A stretch of DNA of 64,000 bases from Halomontanus rarus (GCF_029338335.1 NZ_CP119796.1); one strand, 5' to 3'. Shown: positions 43,355 through 53,045, numbered from the stretch's first letter. Notes: generated from the sequence alone by a model not told the origin. Program-made: numbers and translations.

Positions 43355-44851
43355 ATGTCCACACGCGACACTCGAGCGGCCGGAAACGAGAACGAAGGCG
43401 GGGATGGAGATGAGGACAGAATCGGGTTCGGCGAGTTCTTTCGCAGCTACACGAAGACGTGGGTCCACGCCGTCGCGACGGCCGGCCTAACCGCGTTCGG
43501 GACGCTGACGTTCGTTCACCGCTGGTTCGCGGTGCTGGCGATCGCGTCGTACGTCGTTCCGCCGGTCGCGTTGTACGCCCGGCAAGCGAGCGGCGACGAG
43601 CCGGCGGATCCGACGACGGCACTCGAGGAGGAGGCCGAGCCGATCGAGGGTCGAGGGACGTCCGACACTCGAGACCCTCAAACTCCGGATCAGGACGGAG
43701 CGTCCGCGGCGACGACCGGATCCGAGCGGCCGGACGAACGCCAGCCCGAGACCGCCGTCCCTCCCGAAACGACCGTGGACGGCGAAACCGAACCCGATCG
43801 GTCCGACCCGGAACCCGTCAGTGAGCGTCGGGACCGAGCCGATGTGGACCCGAAGCCGTCACCCCGAGACGGCGGCGAAAGCGAATCCACGCCGGATCAC
43901 GACCCGGACCGTCCACGCACCGACCGGTCGCACGGCTGGCACCCCGTCGAGACCCAGACCGACGAGACGTTTCTCGATGCGACGGTCGTCGACGGCGCCG
44001 GCGCGTACGCGGTCGGAACCGACGGGATCGTCCTCGAGACGGGTACGGGCGACGCCCCGTCGGTCGTTCTCGCGGACGGCCCGGGCGCGAATGCGAACGA
44101 CCTCCACGGCGTCGACGCGACCGGCGACGGGGCGGCGGTCTGGGTCGCCGGCGACAACGGATCGGTCGGCCGGATCGACGTCGAAACTGGCCGGCACACT
44201 GACTACTCGGCACCGAACGACCTGACGGACAACCTGAGCGGGATCGCCGTCGACGGGACCGCCGGCGGGGAGACGATCCTGTTGATCAACGGCTCCGGCG
44301 AGGTGCTTCGCGGACGGTACGACGAGGAGCGGCCGGGGGAGACGGAGGAAACGGCAGAGAGAGCAGCGAAGACGAAGCCACTCACCTGGGGCGCCCCCAT
44401 CAAACCCGGCAGCGGCTCGAGTTGCAGCGGCGTCGACCTCGTGGACCCGTCGACCGGTTACTGCTGTGATACGAGCGACGGCGTCTTCGAGACGACAGAC
44501 GGCGGACAGTCCTTCGACCGAATCGGCCTCGAGAGCGCCGACGGGACCCTCGTCGCCCTCGCGGCCCTCGAGCGGGGCGACTGTCTCGTCGCGGCCGACG
44601 ACGGCGTCGTCCACCGGTACGACGGGCCAACCTGGACGCCCGAACGAGTGGCCGACGGATCGCTCACCGACCTCGATCGACACGGTGAGCGGACGGCAGC
44701 CTGCGACAGCGGAGCGATCTACGAGCGAGCCACGCCGACGGACGACTGGGAGCGGATCGAACTCGAGACCGAGGGTGCGCTCCTCGGCGTCTCGATCGGG
44801 GCGACGGGAGGCCTTGCGGTCGGCGAGGGGGGAACGGTCGTCGAAAAGTGA
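43355..44851 (+). CDS. Membrane-anchored beta-propeller-like protein
   Basis: This is a 498-residue protein of unknown function. Residues 30-75 carry two hydrophobic helices (VHAVATAGLTAFGTLTFVH, WFAVLAIASYVVPPVALYA). A disordered acidic stretch (about 85-195) follows. The C-terminal ~300 residues are repeats of short beta-strand units (VVDGAGAYAVGTDGIVLETG, AVWVAGDNGSVGRIDVETG, GYCCDTSDGVFETTDGGQSF), like the HCF136/Ycf48 photosystem-assembly and YVTN-type propellers. It may be a scaffold outside or inside the membrane. It lies between the XPB helicase and its usual nuclease partner. Confidence 0.75.
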   Translation: MSTRDTRAAGNENEGGDGDEDRIGFGEFFRSYTKTWVHAVATAGLTAFGTLTFVHRWFAVLAIASYVVPPVALYARQASGDEPADPTTALEEEAEPIEGRGTSDTRDPQTPDQDGASAATTGSERPDERQPETAVPPETTVDGETEPDRSDPEPVSERRDRADVDPKPSPRDGGESESTPDHDPDRPRTDRSHGWHPVETQTDETFLDATVVDGAGAYAVGTDGIVLETGTGDAPSVVLADGPGANANDLHGVDATGDGAAVWVAGDNGSVGRIDVETGRHTDYSAPNDLTDNLSGIAVDGTAGGETILLINGSGEVLRGRYDEERPGETEETAERAAKTKPLTWGAPIKPGSGSSCSGVDLVDPSTGYCCDTSDGVFETTDGGQSFDRIGLESADGTLVALAALERGDCLVAADDGVVHRYDGPTWTPERVADGSLTDLDRHGERTAACDSGAIYERATPTDDWERIELETEGALLGVSIGATGGLAVGEGGTVVEK

Positions 44852-44987
44852 CGGATCAGGAGGGGAAACGAGCGTACGACGGTTTCTTCGTTCAGAATGT
44901 GCCGTGAAAACCGACCTTCTTTGCAGTCAAACGTGTATCGAATACCGCGCTTCGTACAGCGGAGGGACGTAACGGCGACGAACAAAC

Positions 44988-45401
44988 CTACTCTGGTCCG
45001 ACAACCTCTACCTTGACACCGTCTGGGTTCTCACAATAGAGCGCATAATAGCCACCGGCGTAGGGGTGTTGTTCATCGTAAAGAACGGTGGAGTCATCCC
45101 TCTCACGCACACCCTCGGTTAATTCATCAACCTGTTCACGGGAGCCGGCGTGGAACGCGATATGATTCAGACCCGGTGCATTCCGATCAAAAGGAAGTCC
45201 GAAGTTCGTTGCTCGTTTGAGGACGATATATGTTGGTCCCTTAATCCAAGAACGACCATTCTCCCACTTGTGTTTTGGCTCATAGCCTAATGCGCTGAGA
45301 AACCATCCCCAGAAACTGATTGACCGTTCCAAATCGGAAGTACACAACTCAACGTGATGCAGGGTTCCGCTTTGGTCAAGGTTGCCGTAGTTGTAACTCA
45401 T
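44988..45401 (-). CDS. VOC-family (glyoxalase-like) protein, low-GC gene
   Basis: This 137-residue metalloenzyme has the glyoxalase/bleomycin-resistance fold: GTLHHVELCTSDLERSISFW at the start (His ligand), NHIAFHAGSREQVDELTEGV in the middle and the C-terminal YYALYCENPDGVKVEVVGPE with the Glu ligand. Codons end in A or T far more often than in the neighbours, so it is probably a recent arrival. The substrate is unknown. The ATG at 45401 (MSYNYGNLDQSG) is chosen from the family start; the upstream ATG adds 16 residues of poor composition. Confidence 0.85.
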   Translation of the reverse strand: MSYNYGNLDQSGTLHHVELCTSDLERSISFWGWFLSALGYEPKHKWENGRSWIKGPTYIVLKRATNFGLPFDRNAPGLNHIAFHAGSREQVDELTEGVRERDDSTVLYDEQHPYAGGYYALYCENPDGVKVEVVGPE

Positions 45402-45546
45402 ACGCGATGGGGATGCTAAACTGTCAAAAACGTTGCCTTGTGTCGACAACTACACCCCTGTCTCTATCGGTCTGCACCGGGATTTATTAGCTGTTGAGGA
45501 TTTCAACAGAGCCATATGATGGTATTTTATCGTAATGGACTGCTCA

Positions 45547-45867
45547 TTACAGTTGCACACCAAACACAGCCAAGATACCCCTTAGAAGAAAGAACACGAA
45601 GGCAAACCCGACGAATACCATCATTGCCGCGGTTATAGCTGAACGGATGATTGAAGTCCCAGAACTGGGAGAATCTCCCGTCCTCCTGTCTATTCCAGTT
45701 CCACTATCTATGTACCCCATCGACTCGAGGGCTGAAGTCCCAGAATCCGGATGATCTCCGTCCGTACTTTCCGTTCCATCTCTCCCGTCTTTATTCATAC
45801 CCACCATTTCACCGCTACTCAGACCCCCCATTGCGCCACGATCCATTCCTCCGCCATCTCCGTCCAT
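45547..45867 (-). CDS. Small Gly/Ser-rich protein with C-terminal membrane helix, low-GC
   Basis: This 106-residue protein has a repetitive Gly/Asp/Ser/Thr-rich, low-charge head (GGGMDRGAMGGLSSGEMVGM) and a single C-terminal hydrophobic helix (about 79-100, IRSAITAAMMVFVGFAFVFF). It could be tail-anchored. I do not know the family. Like the VOC gene beside it, it sits in DNA poorer in GC than the rest. Confidence 0.6.
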   Translation of the reverse strand: MDGDGGGMDRGAMGGLSSGEMVGMNKDGRDGTESTDGDHPDSGTSALESMGYIDSGTGIDRRTGDSPSSGTSIIRSAITAAMMVFVGFAFVFFLLRGILAVFGVQL

Positions 45868-46230
45868 AGTTAATGAAAATGTTTCTACACTAATAGTCTT
45901 TTTCCAACATTTCATCTACGATTTTCGAATTGTCCGTATAGACGCTCTGAATCCAGCACTCTATTCATAATAGGTCTAGCATGGGTTCGTTGCTCCTCCG
46001 TTACCTGCTTGGCCTGTACTGTATTTCGACGGAACTAGCTGCAAGAAGAGTACCTCTTTGCGTAGTCTAGCCTACGTACATCGCAAACTGAGTGATTCGA
46101 GTTCACCGAGACTCCGAATAGCGAGACCGATCGCAGAGATTCGAGAGGCACACCCCCGACTTCGGTCGTGAGACTGGTCACCAACACGGATAACGGTAGT
46201 GCGTACCCCGGATCGAGGCGTCACAACCGC
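45868..46230. other. Low-GC intergenic stretch, no gene recognised
   Basis: These 363 bp continue the AT-rich patch until about 46110, after which the composition returns to the local norm. The longest short frame (ATG at about 45981, 29 codons, MGSLLLRYLLGLYC...) does not resemble anything known to me. I saw no terminal inverted repeats. It may be the scar of an integrated element. Confidence 0.4.
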
Positions 46231-46647
46231 TCACGCCCGCGCGACGCTCACGCTGATCGCGCCGCCGCCACTGAACTCCTCGTAGTCGATCTCGGAGACG
46301 ACGCGATCCTCGCTCGTTTCGCCCGCCTCGAGCGAGAGCGAGACCGACGGCTCGTCGGTCTCGTCGCCGGCACGCACGGAGACCGTCAGCGTCGCGTCCT
46401 CGCGTTCCGAGCCGGTATTCTCGGTGATCACGTCGACTCCCAGACGCCCGTCGTCGGTTTCGATTAGTTCGAAGTCGACGACCTCGATCGAGGTCGGTTC
46501 CGGCGTCGCCGTCGGTGGCGTGCCGCCGTCGACGGGCGTGTATCGATCGAGGCGGCTCCGATCCCCCTCCCCTCGGTCTCCGAGACAGCCGGCGAGACTG
46601 CTCGCGCCGGCACCGACGACCGCCCGAAGGACCCGTCGACGCTTCAT
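46231..46647 (-). CDS. Small secreted lipoprotein
   Basis: This 138-residue exported protein has an RR-containing signal (MKRRRVLRAVVGAGA), a lipobox LAGC (about 18-21), a short Asp/Arg/Thr spacer, and a single beta-rich domain (about 52-138, IEVVDFELIETDDGRLGVDV, then ATLTVSVRAGDETDEP) like the FxLYD or CARDB-type domains often found in haloarchaeal lipoproteins. Unknown function. Divergent from the Bax1-like gene. Confidence 0.75.
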   Translation of the reverse strand: MKRRRVLRAVVGAGASSLAGCLGDRGEGDRSRLDRYTPVDGGTPPTATPEPTSIEVVDFELIETDDGRLGVDVITENTGSEREDATLTVSVRAGDETDEPSVSLSLEAGETSEDRVVSEIDYEEFSGGGAISVSVARA

Positions 46648-46784
46648 ACCACTCCCAGTGAGTCGGCGCTCAAAATTCTGTTGGCACCGGTTTCGGTGTC
46701 CGTTTCGGTTCTGGCTTCGATCAGAGTTTCGTTCGCGTTCCGGTCCCGGTCGCTTTTTCTCACCGGCGCTCCGAGACACGACCG

Positions 46785-48293
46785 ATGCTGCGCAAGGACC
46801 TGCTGCGCGTCTCCCGCGCGGGCGGCGGTTACCACCCCCAGTTCGCCGATCGCGCCCACCGCCCACTCGCGGCCCGCGTCATCGGCACCTTCCAAGGCCA
46901 CGTCGACGAACCACGTGGCGCGCTCGAGGACGCCCTCACGGACCTCGAGCGCGACGCCGAGGACTTCAAACTCGTTCGCGGGTTCGCCGCGTTGCTCGAG
47001 CGCGAGTCGACCTTCGAGACGCGAGCGGCGGTCGAACCCGAACGCGCCCGCACGGCCGCGTTCGAGGCGGCCGAGGCGGTCGGCGTCGTGAGCGAGGACG
47101 AGCGGGCCGCGGCGTTGATCCGTGCAGGTGAATCGATGGGCGTCCCCGCCGACGCCGTCGCCGACTCGCTGTACGCGGATCTCGAAGAGCGTCAGGTGCT
47201 CGCATCGGTCGAGTCGCCGTGGAGTCCGGACGAACTGGTGGCCCAGTACAACCTCTCGCTGGCCCAGACCGCCCTCTTCGACGCCACGGTGGTCCGCGTT
47301 CGCTCGTCGGATCCGAAGGCGCTCGTCTCGGCAGTCAAACGCCTCCGACTGATGTACGAGATCCGGAAGACGTCCGCGGGCCGCGAAGTCGTCGTCACCG
47401 GCCCGACGCACCTCTTTCGCGCTACGCGGCGCTACGGGACGCGCTTCGCTCGCCTCCTGCGGACCGTCGCGAAGGCAGAGGAGTGGTACCTCGAGGCGAC
47501 GATCGACGACCGCGGGACCGAGCGCACGCTCGCGCTCTCCCACGAGGATCCCGTTCGCGTTCCCGACGCCGATCCGGTCGCGGAAGTGAGCTTCGACAGC
47601 GCGGTCGAGGCCGACTTCGCCGCGCGGTTTTCCGGTCTGGATCTCGAGTGGGACCTCGTGCGGGAACCGGAACCGCTGTCGACCGGGTCCCGGGTGATGA
47701 TTCCGGACTTCGCGTTCGAGTACGACCACTCGGAGTACCGAATTTACTTCGAGATCATGGGGTTCTGGACGCCGGAGTACGTCGAGAAGAAACTCGGGCA
47801 ACTCGAGACGCTCGAGGACGTGGACATGCTCGTCGCCGTCGACGAGAGCCTCGGCGTCGGCGAGGAGATCGCCGCCCGCGACCACCGAGCGATTCCCTAC
47901 ACGAACCGCGTTCGCACGAAGGACGTCGTGGACGTTCTGCGCGAGTACGAGGTCGACCTCGTCGACGAGAGTGCGGCCGGGCTGCCCGACGAGTTCGCAC
48001 CCGACGAGGACGTCCTCTCGCTGGCCGACCTCGCGGCGCGCTACGGCGTCAGCGAGGACGCGCTCGAGGCCGACGGAACGGCGTTCCCCGAGCACGCGCT
48101 CGTCGGTCGGACGCTGGTTCGCCCCGCCGTCCTCGAGGAACTGGCCGACGACCTCGAGGCGGGGATGGCGCTGTCGGAAGCGGAGGCCGTCCTCGAGTCC
48201 GTCGGACTCACCGACGCGAGCGCGACGCTCGCCGAACTCGGGTATCGGGTCGAGTGGCAGGGACTGGGCGGCGGGACGATCCGCGAACGCTGA
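46785..48293 (+). CDS. DUF790 / Bax1-like nuclease, partner of XPB
   Basis: This 502-residue protein is of the DUF790 family. Archaeal Bax1 is a DNA nuclease that binds XPB helicase and cuts damaged or forked DNA. The N-terminus reads MLRKDLLRVSRAGGGYHPQF and FKLVRGFAALLERESTFETR. The nuclease core, in the PD-(D/E)xK style, is visible as VMIPDFAFEYDH (about 303-314) and YFEIMGFWTPEYVEKKLGQL (about 319-338). The C-terminal part is acidic with small helical repeats (LADLAARYGVSEDALEADGT). The matching XPB gene is at 41737, 3.5 kb upstream, not adjacent as usually seen. Confidence 0.88.
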   Translation: MLRKDLLRVSRAGGGYHPQFADRAHRPLAARVIGTFQGHVDEPRGALEDALTDLERDAEDFKLVRGFAALLERESTFETRAAVEPERARTAAFEAAEAVGVVSEDERAAALIRAGESMGVPADAVADSLYADLEERQVLASVESPWSPDELVAQYNLSLAQTALFDATVVRVRSSDPKALVSAVKRLRLMYEIRKTSAGREVVVTGPTHLFRATRRYGTRFARLLRTVAKAEEWYLEATIDDRGTERTLALSHEDPVRVPDADPVAEVSFDSAVEADFAARFSGLDLEWDLVREPEPLSTGSRVMIPDFAFEYDHSEYRIYFEIMGFWTPEYVEKKLGQLETLEDVDMLVAVDESLGVGEEIAARDHRAIPYTNRVRTKDVVDVLREYEVDLVDESAAGLPDEFAPDEDVLSLADLAARYGVSEDALEADGTAFPEHALVGRTLVRPAVLEELADDLEAGMALSEAEAVLESVGLTDASATLAELGYRVEWQGLGGGTIRER

Positions 48294-48351
48294 GCCGAAG
48301 GCGACGGGCGCCGAGCCGTCGTCTCCGATAGCGACGCTCGAGTTACCCGCC

Positions 48352-48975
48352 TCAGACGTTCGCCGCCGGCGGTCGCCGGACCCGCATCGCGATCGGGTCC
48401 GAGAGCGGGAGGCGCATGTGCATCTCCCGGCCGCGGCGGTCGACCGGCTCGAACCCCAACGTTTGATAGACGTGGACGGCCGCGCGGTTGTGCTTCTCGA
48501 CGTCTAGCACGAGCGCGTCGTGGCCGCCGTCGGCGGCGAAGGCGATCACGTGCTTGCAGAGTTCGGTTCCGATCCCACGGTCGTGGAACGCCTGGTGAAC
48601 GAAGACGGCCAGTTCGGGTTCCTCGTGGTCCACTGGGGTGTAGAACGCGTGGCCGACGATCCGGCCGTCGAGGTCCGCGACGAAGTGGGTACCCTCCTCG
48701 AGCACGGTCTCGAGCCAGCTCTCGAGTCGGGCCGGCGTCTGCGGCGGCAGTCCCTGTGCGCGCTGGGTCGGATCGAACTCCCCGTACATGGCGACGAGTG
48801 CGTCGTAGTCGTCCGGACCGTACGATCGGACGAGCATAGCGGTTCCCGTCTCGTCGACGAACCGCGGGCACCGCGGCGGGCAGTGGATCGAGCCCTCGCA
48901 GTCGGTGTGATCCCACGGTTTCGATTCCGGTTCGGACGCTCGGTCGGGCGCCGCAGTCGGTCGGGGAGGGGTCAT
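48352..48975 (-). CDS. GNAT acetyltransferase with N-terminal Cys motif
   Basis: This 207-residue acetyltransferase has the acetyl-CoA loop FHDRGIGTELCKHVIAFAAD (about 126-145). The N-terminal 45 residues contain CEGSIHCPPRCPRFVDETG, with three cysteines in a pattern I remember from many haloarchaeal GNATs; the block may bind zinc. That is why the start is placed at 48975 rather than at the ATG (48838) before MLVRSYGPDD. The acetylated substrate is unknown. Confidence 0.82.
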   Translation of the reverse strand: MTPPRPTAAPDRASEPESKPWDHTDCEGSIHCPPRCPRFVDETGTAMLVRSYGPDDYDALVAMYGEFDPTQRAQGLPPQTPARLESWLETVLEEGTHFVADLDGRIVGHAFYTPVDHEEPELAVFVHQAFHDRGIGTELCKHVIAFAADGGHDALVLDVEKHNRAAVHVYQTLGFEPVDRRGREMHMRLPLSDPIAMRVRRPPAANV

Positions 48976-49139
48976 CTCGAGTAGTACTCGGCGAGAGAGC
49001 GGGGTAAGTTGTGAGCGTCGTTACCAGTTGCTGGGAATGGGGTCGCTGCTCGCCCCGGCGAACGCTCACGCGAGGAAGACACTCCGCGATGGCGTGTCTA
49101 CCTATTTTTGTCGTGAGCGTGGTGCGGAGTCTCGAGAGA

Positions 49140-49982
49140 ATGCTCACTTCGACACGGCCGGAGACAGGACGGCTCATGGGATCGCTGCCGTACGTGAAAG
49201 TCGGCGACGGACCGAAGACGCTGCTCGTGATTCCGGGACTCGACGACGCGCTGTTCGACGGATCGTACGGACGGGTCGACGCCTGGCTCGCGAAACGAGC
49301 GCTGCGGCGCTTTCGCGACGACTACACCGTCTACGTCGTCAGCCGCCCGCGCAGGCTCGCCGACGGCCGCACCGTCCGCGGTATGGCCGCCGACTACGCC
49401 CGCGTGCTCGAGAACGAGTTCGGACACGCCTCGGTTCTCGGTATCTCCATGGGGGGACTGATCGCACAGGAGCTCGCCTTCGGTCGGCCGGATCTGGTCG
49501 ACCGCCTCGTCGTCGCCGTCGCGGGCTGTCGGCTCTCGGAGGAGGGGACCGAGATCGGCAATCGCCTCCGGTGGTACGCCCTCGAGCGCGACTGGCCGGC
49601 GATCCGTGCCACGTTGTTCGAGCAGATGTACACCGGTCGGAAGCGCGAGATCTATCCGAGACTCGCTCGAGCAGCGGGTCGCGTTCGGCCGCCGACGCCC
49701 GCCGACCCGAACGACGTCCTCGTCTCTATCGACGCCGTCCTCGAGTACGACGGCACCGACCACCTCGGCGAGATCGAGCCGCGGACGCTGGTCATCGGCG
49801 GCACCGACGACCCCTTCTTCCCCGAGGAGATCCTGCGCGAGACCCACGAGCGGCTGCCCGACGCACAACTCGCGATGTTTCGCGACGCCCGCCACGGGGC
49901 CTTCCTCGAGCGAAAGGAGGGGTTCGACAACTGGGTGCTGCAGTTTCTCGAGGGGGAGGCGGTTCGGGTCAGACAGCGGTGA
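49140..49982 (+). CDS. Alpha/beta hydrolase
   Basis: This 280-residue serine hydrolase fold has the nucleophile elbow VLGISMGGLIAQELAF (about 100-115, GxSxG), the acid region LVIGGTDDPFFPEE (about 218-231) and the catalytic His in FRDARHGAFLERKEGF (about 248-263). It may be an esterase or similar; the substrate is unknown. The ATG at 49140 is chosen because a TATA-like CTATTTTTG (49102-49110) lies some 34 bp before it; an ATG at 49176 would give MGSLPYVKVG, also possible. Converges with the sensor kinase gene. Confidence 0.85.
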   Translation: MLTSTRPETGRLMGSLPYVKVGDGPKTLLVIPGLDDALFDGSYGRVDAWLAKRALRRFRDDYTVYVVSRPRRLADGRTVRGMAADYARVLENEFGHASVLGISMGGLIAQELAFGRPDLVDRLVVAVAGCRLSEEGTEIGNRLRWYALERDWPAIRATLFEQMYTGRKREIYPRLARAAGRVRPPTPADPNDVLVSIDAVLEYDGTDHLGEIEPRTLVIGGTDDPFFPEEILRETHERLPDAQLAMFRDARHGAFLERKEGFDNWVLQFLEGEAVRVRQR

Positions 49983-50066
49983 TCGGATCGGTAGTCACCC
50001 GCGTCGAACTCACACCCGGTGATCGAACCTCCTCGTGCCCTGTCGCGAAGCGACGTCATACGCCGA

Positions 50067-52781
50067 TTACCGATGCGCTACTGCAGGAAGCGTCACGGTG
50101 AACGTCGCCCCCTCGCCGGGTTCGGACTCGACTCGGATCTCGCCGCCGTGGCGCTCGACGATCCGCTCGCACACTGCGAGCCCGATGCCGGTCCCGTCGT
50201 ACTCGTCGTGGGTGTGCAGGCGCTGGAACACCTCGAAGATGCGGTCTTGATCGTCGGGGTCGATGCCGATACCCTCGTCGCGGACCGACACGTTCCACTC
50301 CGAGCCGTCGCGTTCGGCCGAGACGTGGATCCGGGGCGGCTCGTCGCCGCTGTACGTGATCGCGTTGCTCAGGAGGTTCTGGAAGACCTGACGGAGCTGG
50401 CCGGCGTCACCCGCAACGCGGGGAAGGTCGCCGACGGTTATCTCGGCGTCGCTCTCCTCGATCTGGATCTGGAGGTCCGACAGTACGCCGTCGAAGACGG
50501 CTTCGAGGGCGACTGGTTCCAGCGGATCGCCCTGTGTCTCGACCCGCGAGTAGGCGAGCAGCCCCTCGATCATCTCGCGCATCCGCTCGGCCCCGTTGAC
50601 GGCGAACTCGAGGAACTCCTCGCCCTCGGCGTCGAGCGCGTTCTCGTACCGGCGTTCGAGTAACTGCAGGTAGCTCGAGACCATCCGGAGCGGTTCCTGC
50701 AAGTCGTGGGAGGCGGCGTAGGCGAACTGCTCGAGCCGCTCGATCACGTCTTCTAACCGTTGCTCGCGCCGTTTGCGCTCGGTGACGTCCTGGGCCGCCC
50801 CGCGGAGCGAAACGACCGCCTCGCCGACGGTTTCCGTCCCTGTCTCCGTCTTTGTCTCCGGAACTCCTTGGAGCCGAAGCCAGCGCACCTCGTCGCCGGC
50901 CGTGCGGATCCGAACCTCGATATCGAAGGGGTCGCCGGAGTCGAGCGCCTTCTCGATAGCGTCCTCGACGATCGCCCTATCTTCCTCGTGGTACATGTCC
51001 AGGGCTTCCTCTAGCGGCGGTTCATCGTCGCCGGACACCTTCAGGAGCCTGAAGAGGTGGTCGGTCCAGAACACGTCCATCGTCTCCGGATCGATCTCCC
51101 AGCCGCCGACGTCCGCGATGCGCTCGGTCTTCTCGAGTAAGTCGAGCGCTCGTTCGAGGTCGTGTTCGCGCTCGACCTGTTCGGTAATGTCGCGCGTCAA
51201 CGCTATCTGGGAGACCGTCCCGTCGGGGCTGCGCAGCGGCGCCGCGTGCGTTTCCATGTGTCGGCGCGTACCCTCCAGGCCGATGATGTCGAACTCTAAG
51301 GTGCCGCTTTCACCCCGACAGATCCGCTCGTTGAACTCGCGGAACGTCTCGCGGTGCTCGGGAGCGATCAGGCCGTAGACGGATTCGCCGATTACGTCCG
51401 AATCCGAGTCGGCTCCCACCATGTCCAACCCGGCGGAGTTCATCTGGAGCAAGGTGCCGTCGTCGGCGACGGTCTTGATGCACTCGGGCGTCGTTTCGAC
51501 GAGCGCACTCAGATGGTCCGTGCGCTCGCGAAGCTCCCGCTCGCGATTTCGTCGCTCGAGTTCGTACTTCACCCACTGTCCCATCGACTGCAGGAACGCG
51601 CGTTCGTCGTCCGAGAAGTCTTCGTCTCTCAGTTCGGAGGCGACGAAGAAGAACGTCCGGTCGGTACCGCCGTCGACCTCGACGTACGTGCCGAGATACG
51701 CCCGGACCCCGAACTCCCGATAGACGTGGATGTCGTCGTATCCTTCCTCGCGGGGGTCTGATACGCTCCCGGCCGCCTTGATTTCGGTGGCGGCGGTACA
51801 ATAGGTCTCCGAGAGCGGTAGTTCGACACCGGGCTCGAAGTGCTCGTGCTCGTCGCTGAGGTATTCGACCTCGAACCGATCGTCCTCCGTATCGACCCGA
51901 GCCAGCGCCCCCAGTTCGAGGTCGAATCGATCGCAGCTCAACTCGAACAACGCCTGCAGTTTCTCCTCGAACGTCTGATCCGTGCGGGCGATAATCTCGG
52001 TTTGTTTGCCCACGAACCGTTGGCGTTCTTCCAGTTTCGCCTTCGCGTCCGTTTGCTCCCGGAGCGTTCCCAGCATCCGATCGACCTCGCGATCGGCCCG
52101 GTCGGGACCGAGGAATTCCGAGGGCGGCTCGTAATAGGAGTTGTAGCTAACCCTGTTATCGTGGATCAGGTGCGGGTGGGTGTTGACGACGTCCCGGATG
52201 ACTTCCGGCGGGAATCGCTTCCGATTGTACTGGCAGAGCGCCATCCCGTCCACGTCCTCGAAGAGGTAATTCGCCTTGCTCTCGCACTTCACGAGGTCGT
52301 CGACGCAAGCGTCGTCGTCCAGAATGAACGACATCTCTCCGGTTACGCGGAGCGCTTCGTACTCCTCGGCGGCCTCGGTGATGGCGTCGTCGAGAAACGC
52401 GAGCGTATCCTCCGGGTCGAACGACCCGGTCCGAAGATAGGTCGCCCGCTCGTCGTAAATCGAGAGCGCTCCCGATTCCAGGGCGTCGTCCACGTCGATA
52501 CCCCAATCTCGCATCGCCTCTACCACCGCCTCTCGAGAGTTCTCGTGAGTAATGTATACGCACCGCTCGCCTCGCTCGAGACCCTGGTGGATGTAGGGGA
52601 TGGCTGCCGCGAACTGTTCGTCGCGGCTCTCGTAGACGAGAGCGAGGTGGTCGGTGGTGTGTTCGTGGTCGTCGAGTGGCTCGACGGGTCCTCGAAATGC
52701 CGGACTTCGACGCAGCGCTTCGAGGCCGTGCTCGACACCCGACGTATCGTGTCGAGGCCCCTCTTTGACCGGGTGACTCAT
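50067..52781 (-). CDS. Large multi-domain sensor histidine kinase (MEDS-GAF-PAS-PAS-HisKA-HATPase)
   Basis: This cytosolic sensor kinase has 904 residues. The domains in order are: a MEDS domain (about 40-210, DHLALVYESRDEQFAAAIPY, as in DcmR-type methanogen/haloarchaeal sensors), GAF (about 265-415), PAS (about 425-540), PAS/PAC (about 545-675), HisKA with phospho-His near 690 (AASHDLQEP) and HATPase (about 790-900). The kinase core matches the smaller kinase at 6326-7543 almost residue for residue in its motifs. No receiver-domain gene is adjacent. A family I repeat lies just upstream of its start, just as the smaller kinase has one just past its end. The signal is unknown; GAF/MEDS suggest small molecules. 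Confidence 0.9.
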   Translation of the reverse strand: MSHPVKEGPRHDTSGVEHGLEALRRSPAFRGPVEPLDDHEHTTDHLALVYESRDEQFAAAIPYIHQGLERGERCVYITHENSREAVVEAMRDWGIDVDDALESGALSIYDERATYLRTGSFDPEDTLAFLDDAITEAAEEYEALRVTGEMSFILDDDACVDDLVKCESKANYLFEDVDGMALCQYNRKRFPPEVIRDVVNTHPHLIHDNRVSYNSYYEPPSEFLGPDRADREVDRMLGTLREQTDAKAKLEERQRFVGKQTEIIARTDQTFEEKLQALFELSCDRFDLELGALARVDTEDDRFEVEYLSDEHEHFEPGVELPLSETYCTAATEIKAAGSVSDPREEGYDDIHVYREFGVRAYLGTYVEVDGGTDRTFFFVASELRDEDFSDDERAFLQSMGQWVKYELERRNRERELRERTDHLSALVETTPECIKTVADDGTLLQMNSAGLDMVGADSDSDVIGESVYGLIAPEHRETFREFNERICRGESGTLEFDIIGLEGTRRHMETHAAPLRSPDGTVSQIALTRDITEQVEREHDLERALDLLEKTERIADVGGWEIDPETMDVFWTDHLFRLLKVSGDDEPPLEEALDMYHEEDRAIVEDAIEKALDSGDPFDIEVRIRTAGDEVRWLRLQGVPETKTETGTETVGEAVVSLRGAAQDVTERKRREQRLEDVIERLEQFAYAASHDLQEPLRMVSSYLQLLERRYENALDAEGEEFLEFAVNGAERMREMIEGLLAYSRVETQGDPLEPVALEAVFDGVLSDLQIQIEESDAEITVGDLPRVAGDAGQLRQVFQNLLSNAITYSGDEPPRIHVSAERDGSEWNVSVRDEGIGIDPDDQDRIFEVFQRLHTHDEYDGTGIGLAVCERIVERHGGEIRVESEPGEGATFTVTLPAVAHR

Positions 52782-52913
52782 TAAGGTCGGTATCTTCCCG
52801 GCACGGTTAAAAGTGCGGTTCGTTTCACTCGTGGGAGCTGGTGTGACTTCTCATACCGGGAGTGTTCGGCGCCGATGAACCGTTCGGGTCGAATTCCCGT
52901 CGTCATTACAGTA

Positions 52914-53045
52914 TCAATAACAACTGAAACTGTTCACACACCGATCGTCAGCGGTCGTGCGATCGGACGTGCACCGAACGTCGATGTCGATCCCTACCCG
53001 ATCGCACAGTTGTCGCGCAATTGGGACGCACCCCGTCTCAGCTGC
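52914..53045 (+). repeat. Intergenic hairpin repeat, family I, copy 2 (extended)
   Basis: This copy starts TCAATAACAACTGAAACTG like copy 1 (6231-6310), then carries a hairpin-like core CCGATCG...CGATCGG (52941-52966), and further on CCCGATCGCACAGTTG, ending TCTCAGCTGCTACG, close to copy 1's TTTCAGTGGCTGCTA. It is longer and more diverged than copy 1. It lies 133 bp upstream of the kinase start. Confidence 0.55.

Noticed and set aside
45868..46230. Remnant transposase in the low-GC patch
   Set aside because: No frame resembled a transposase and no terminal inverted repeats or target duplications were found by eye.
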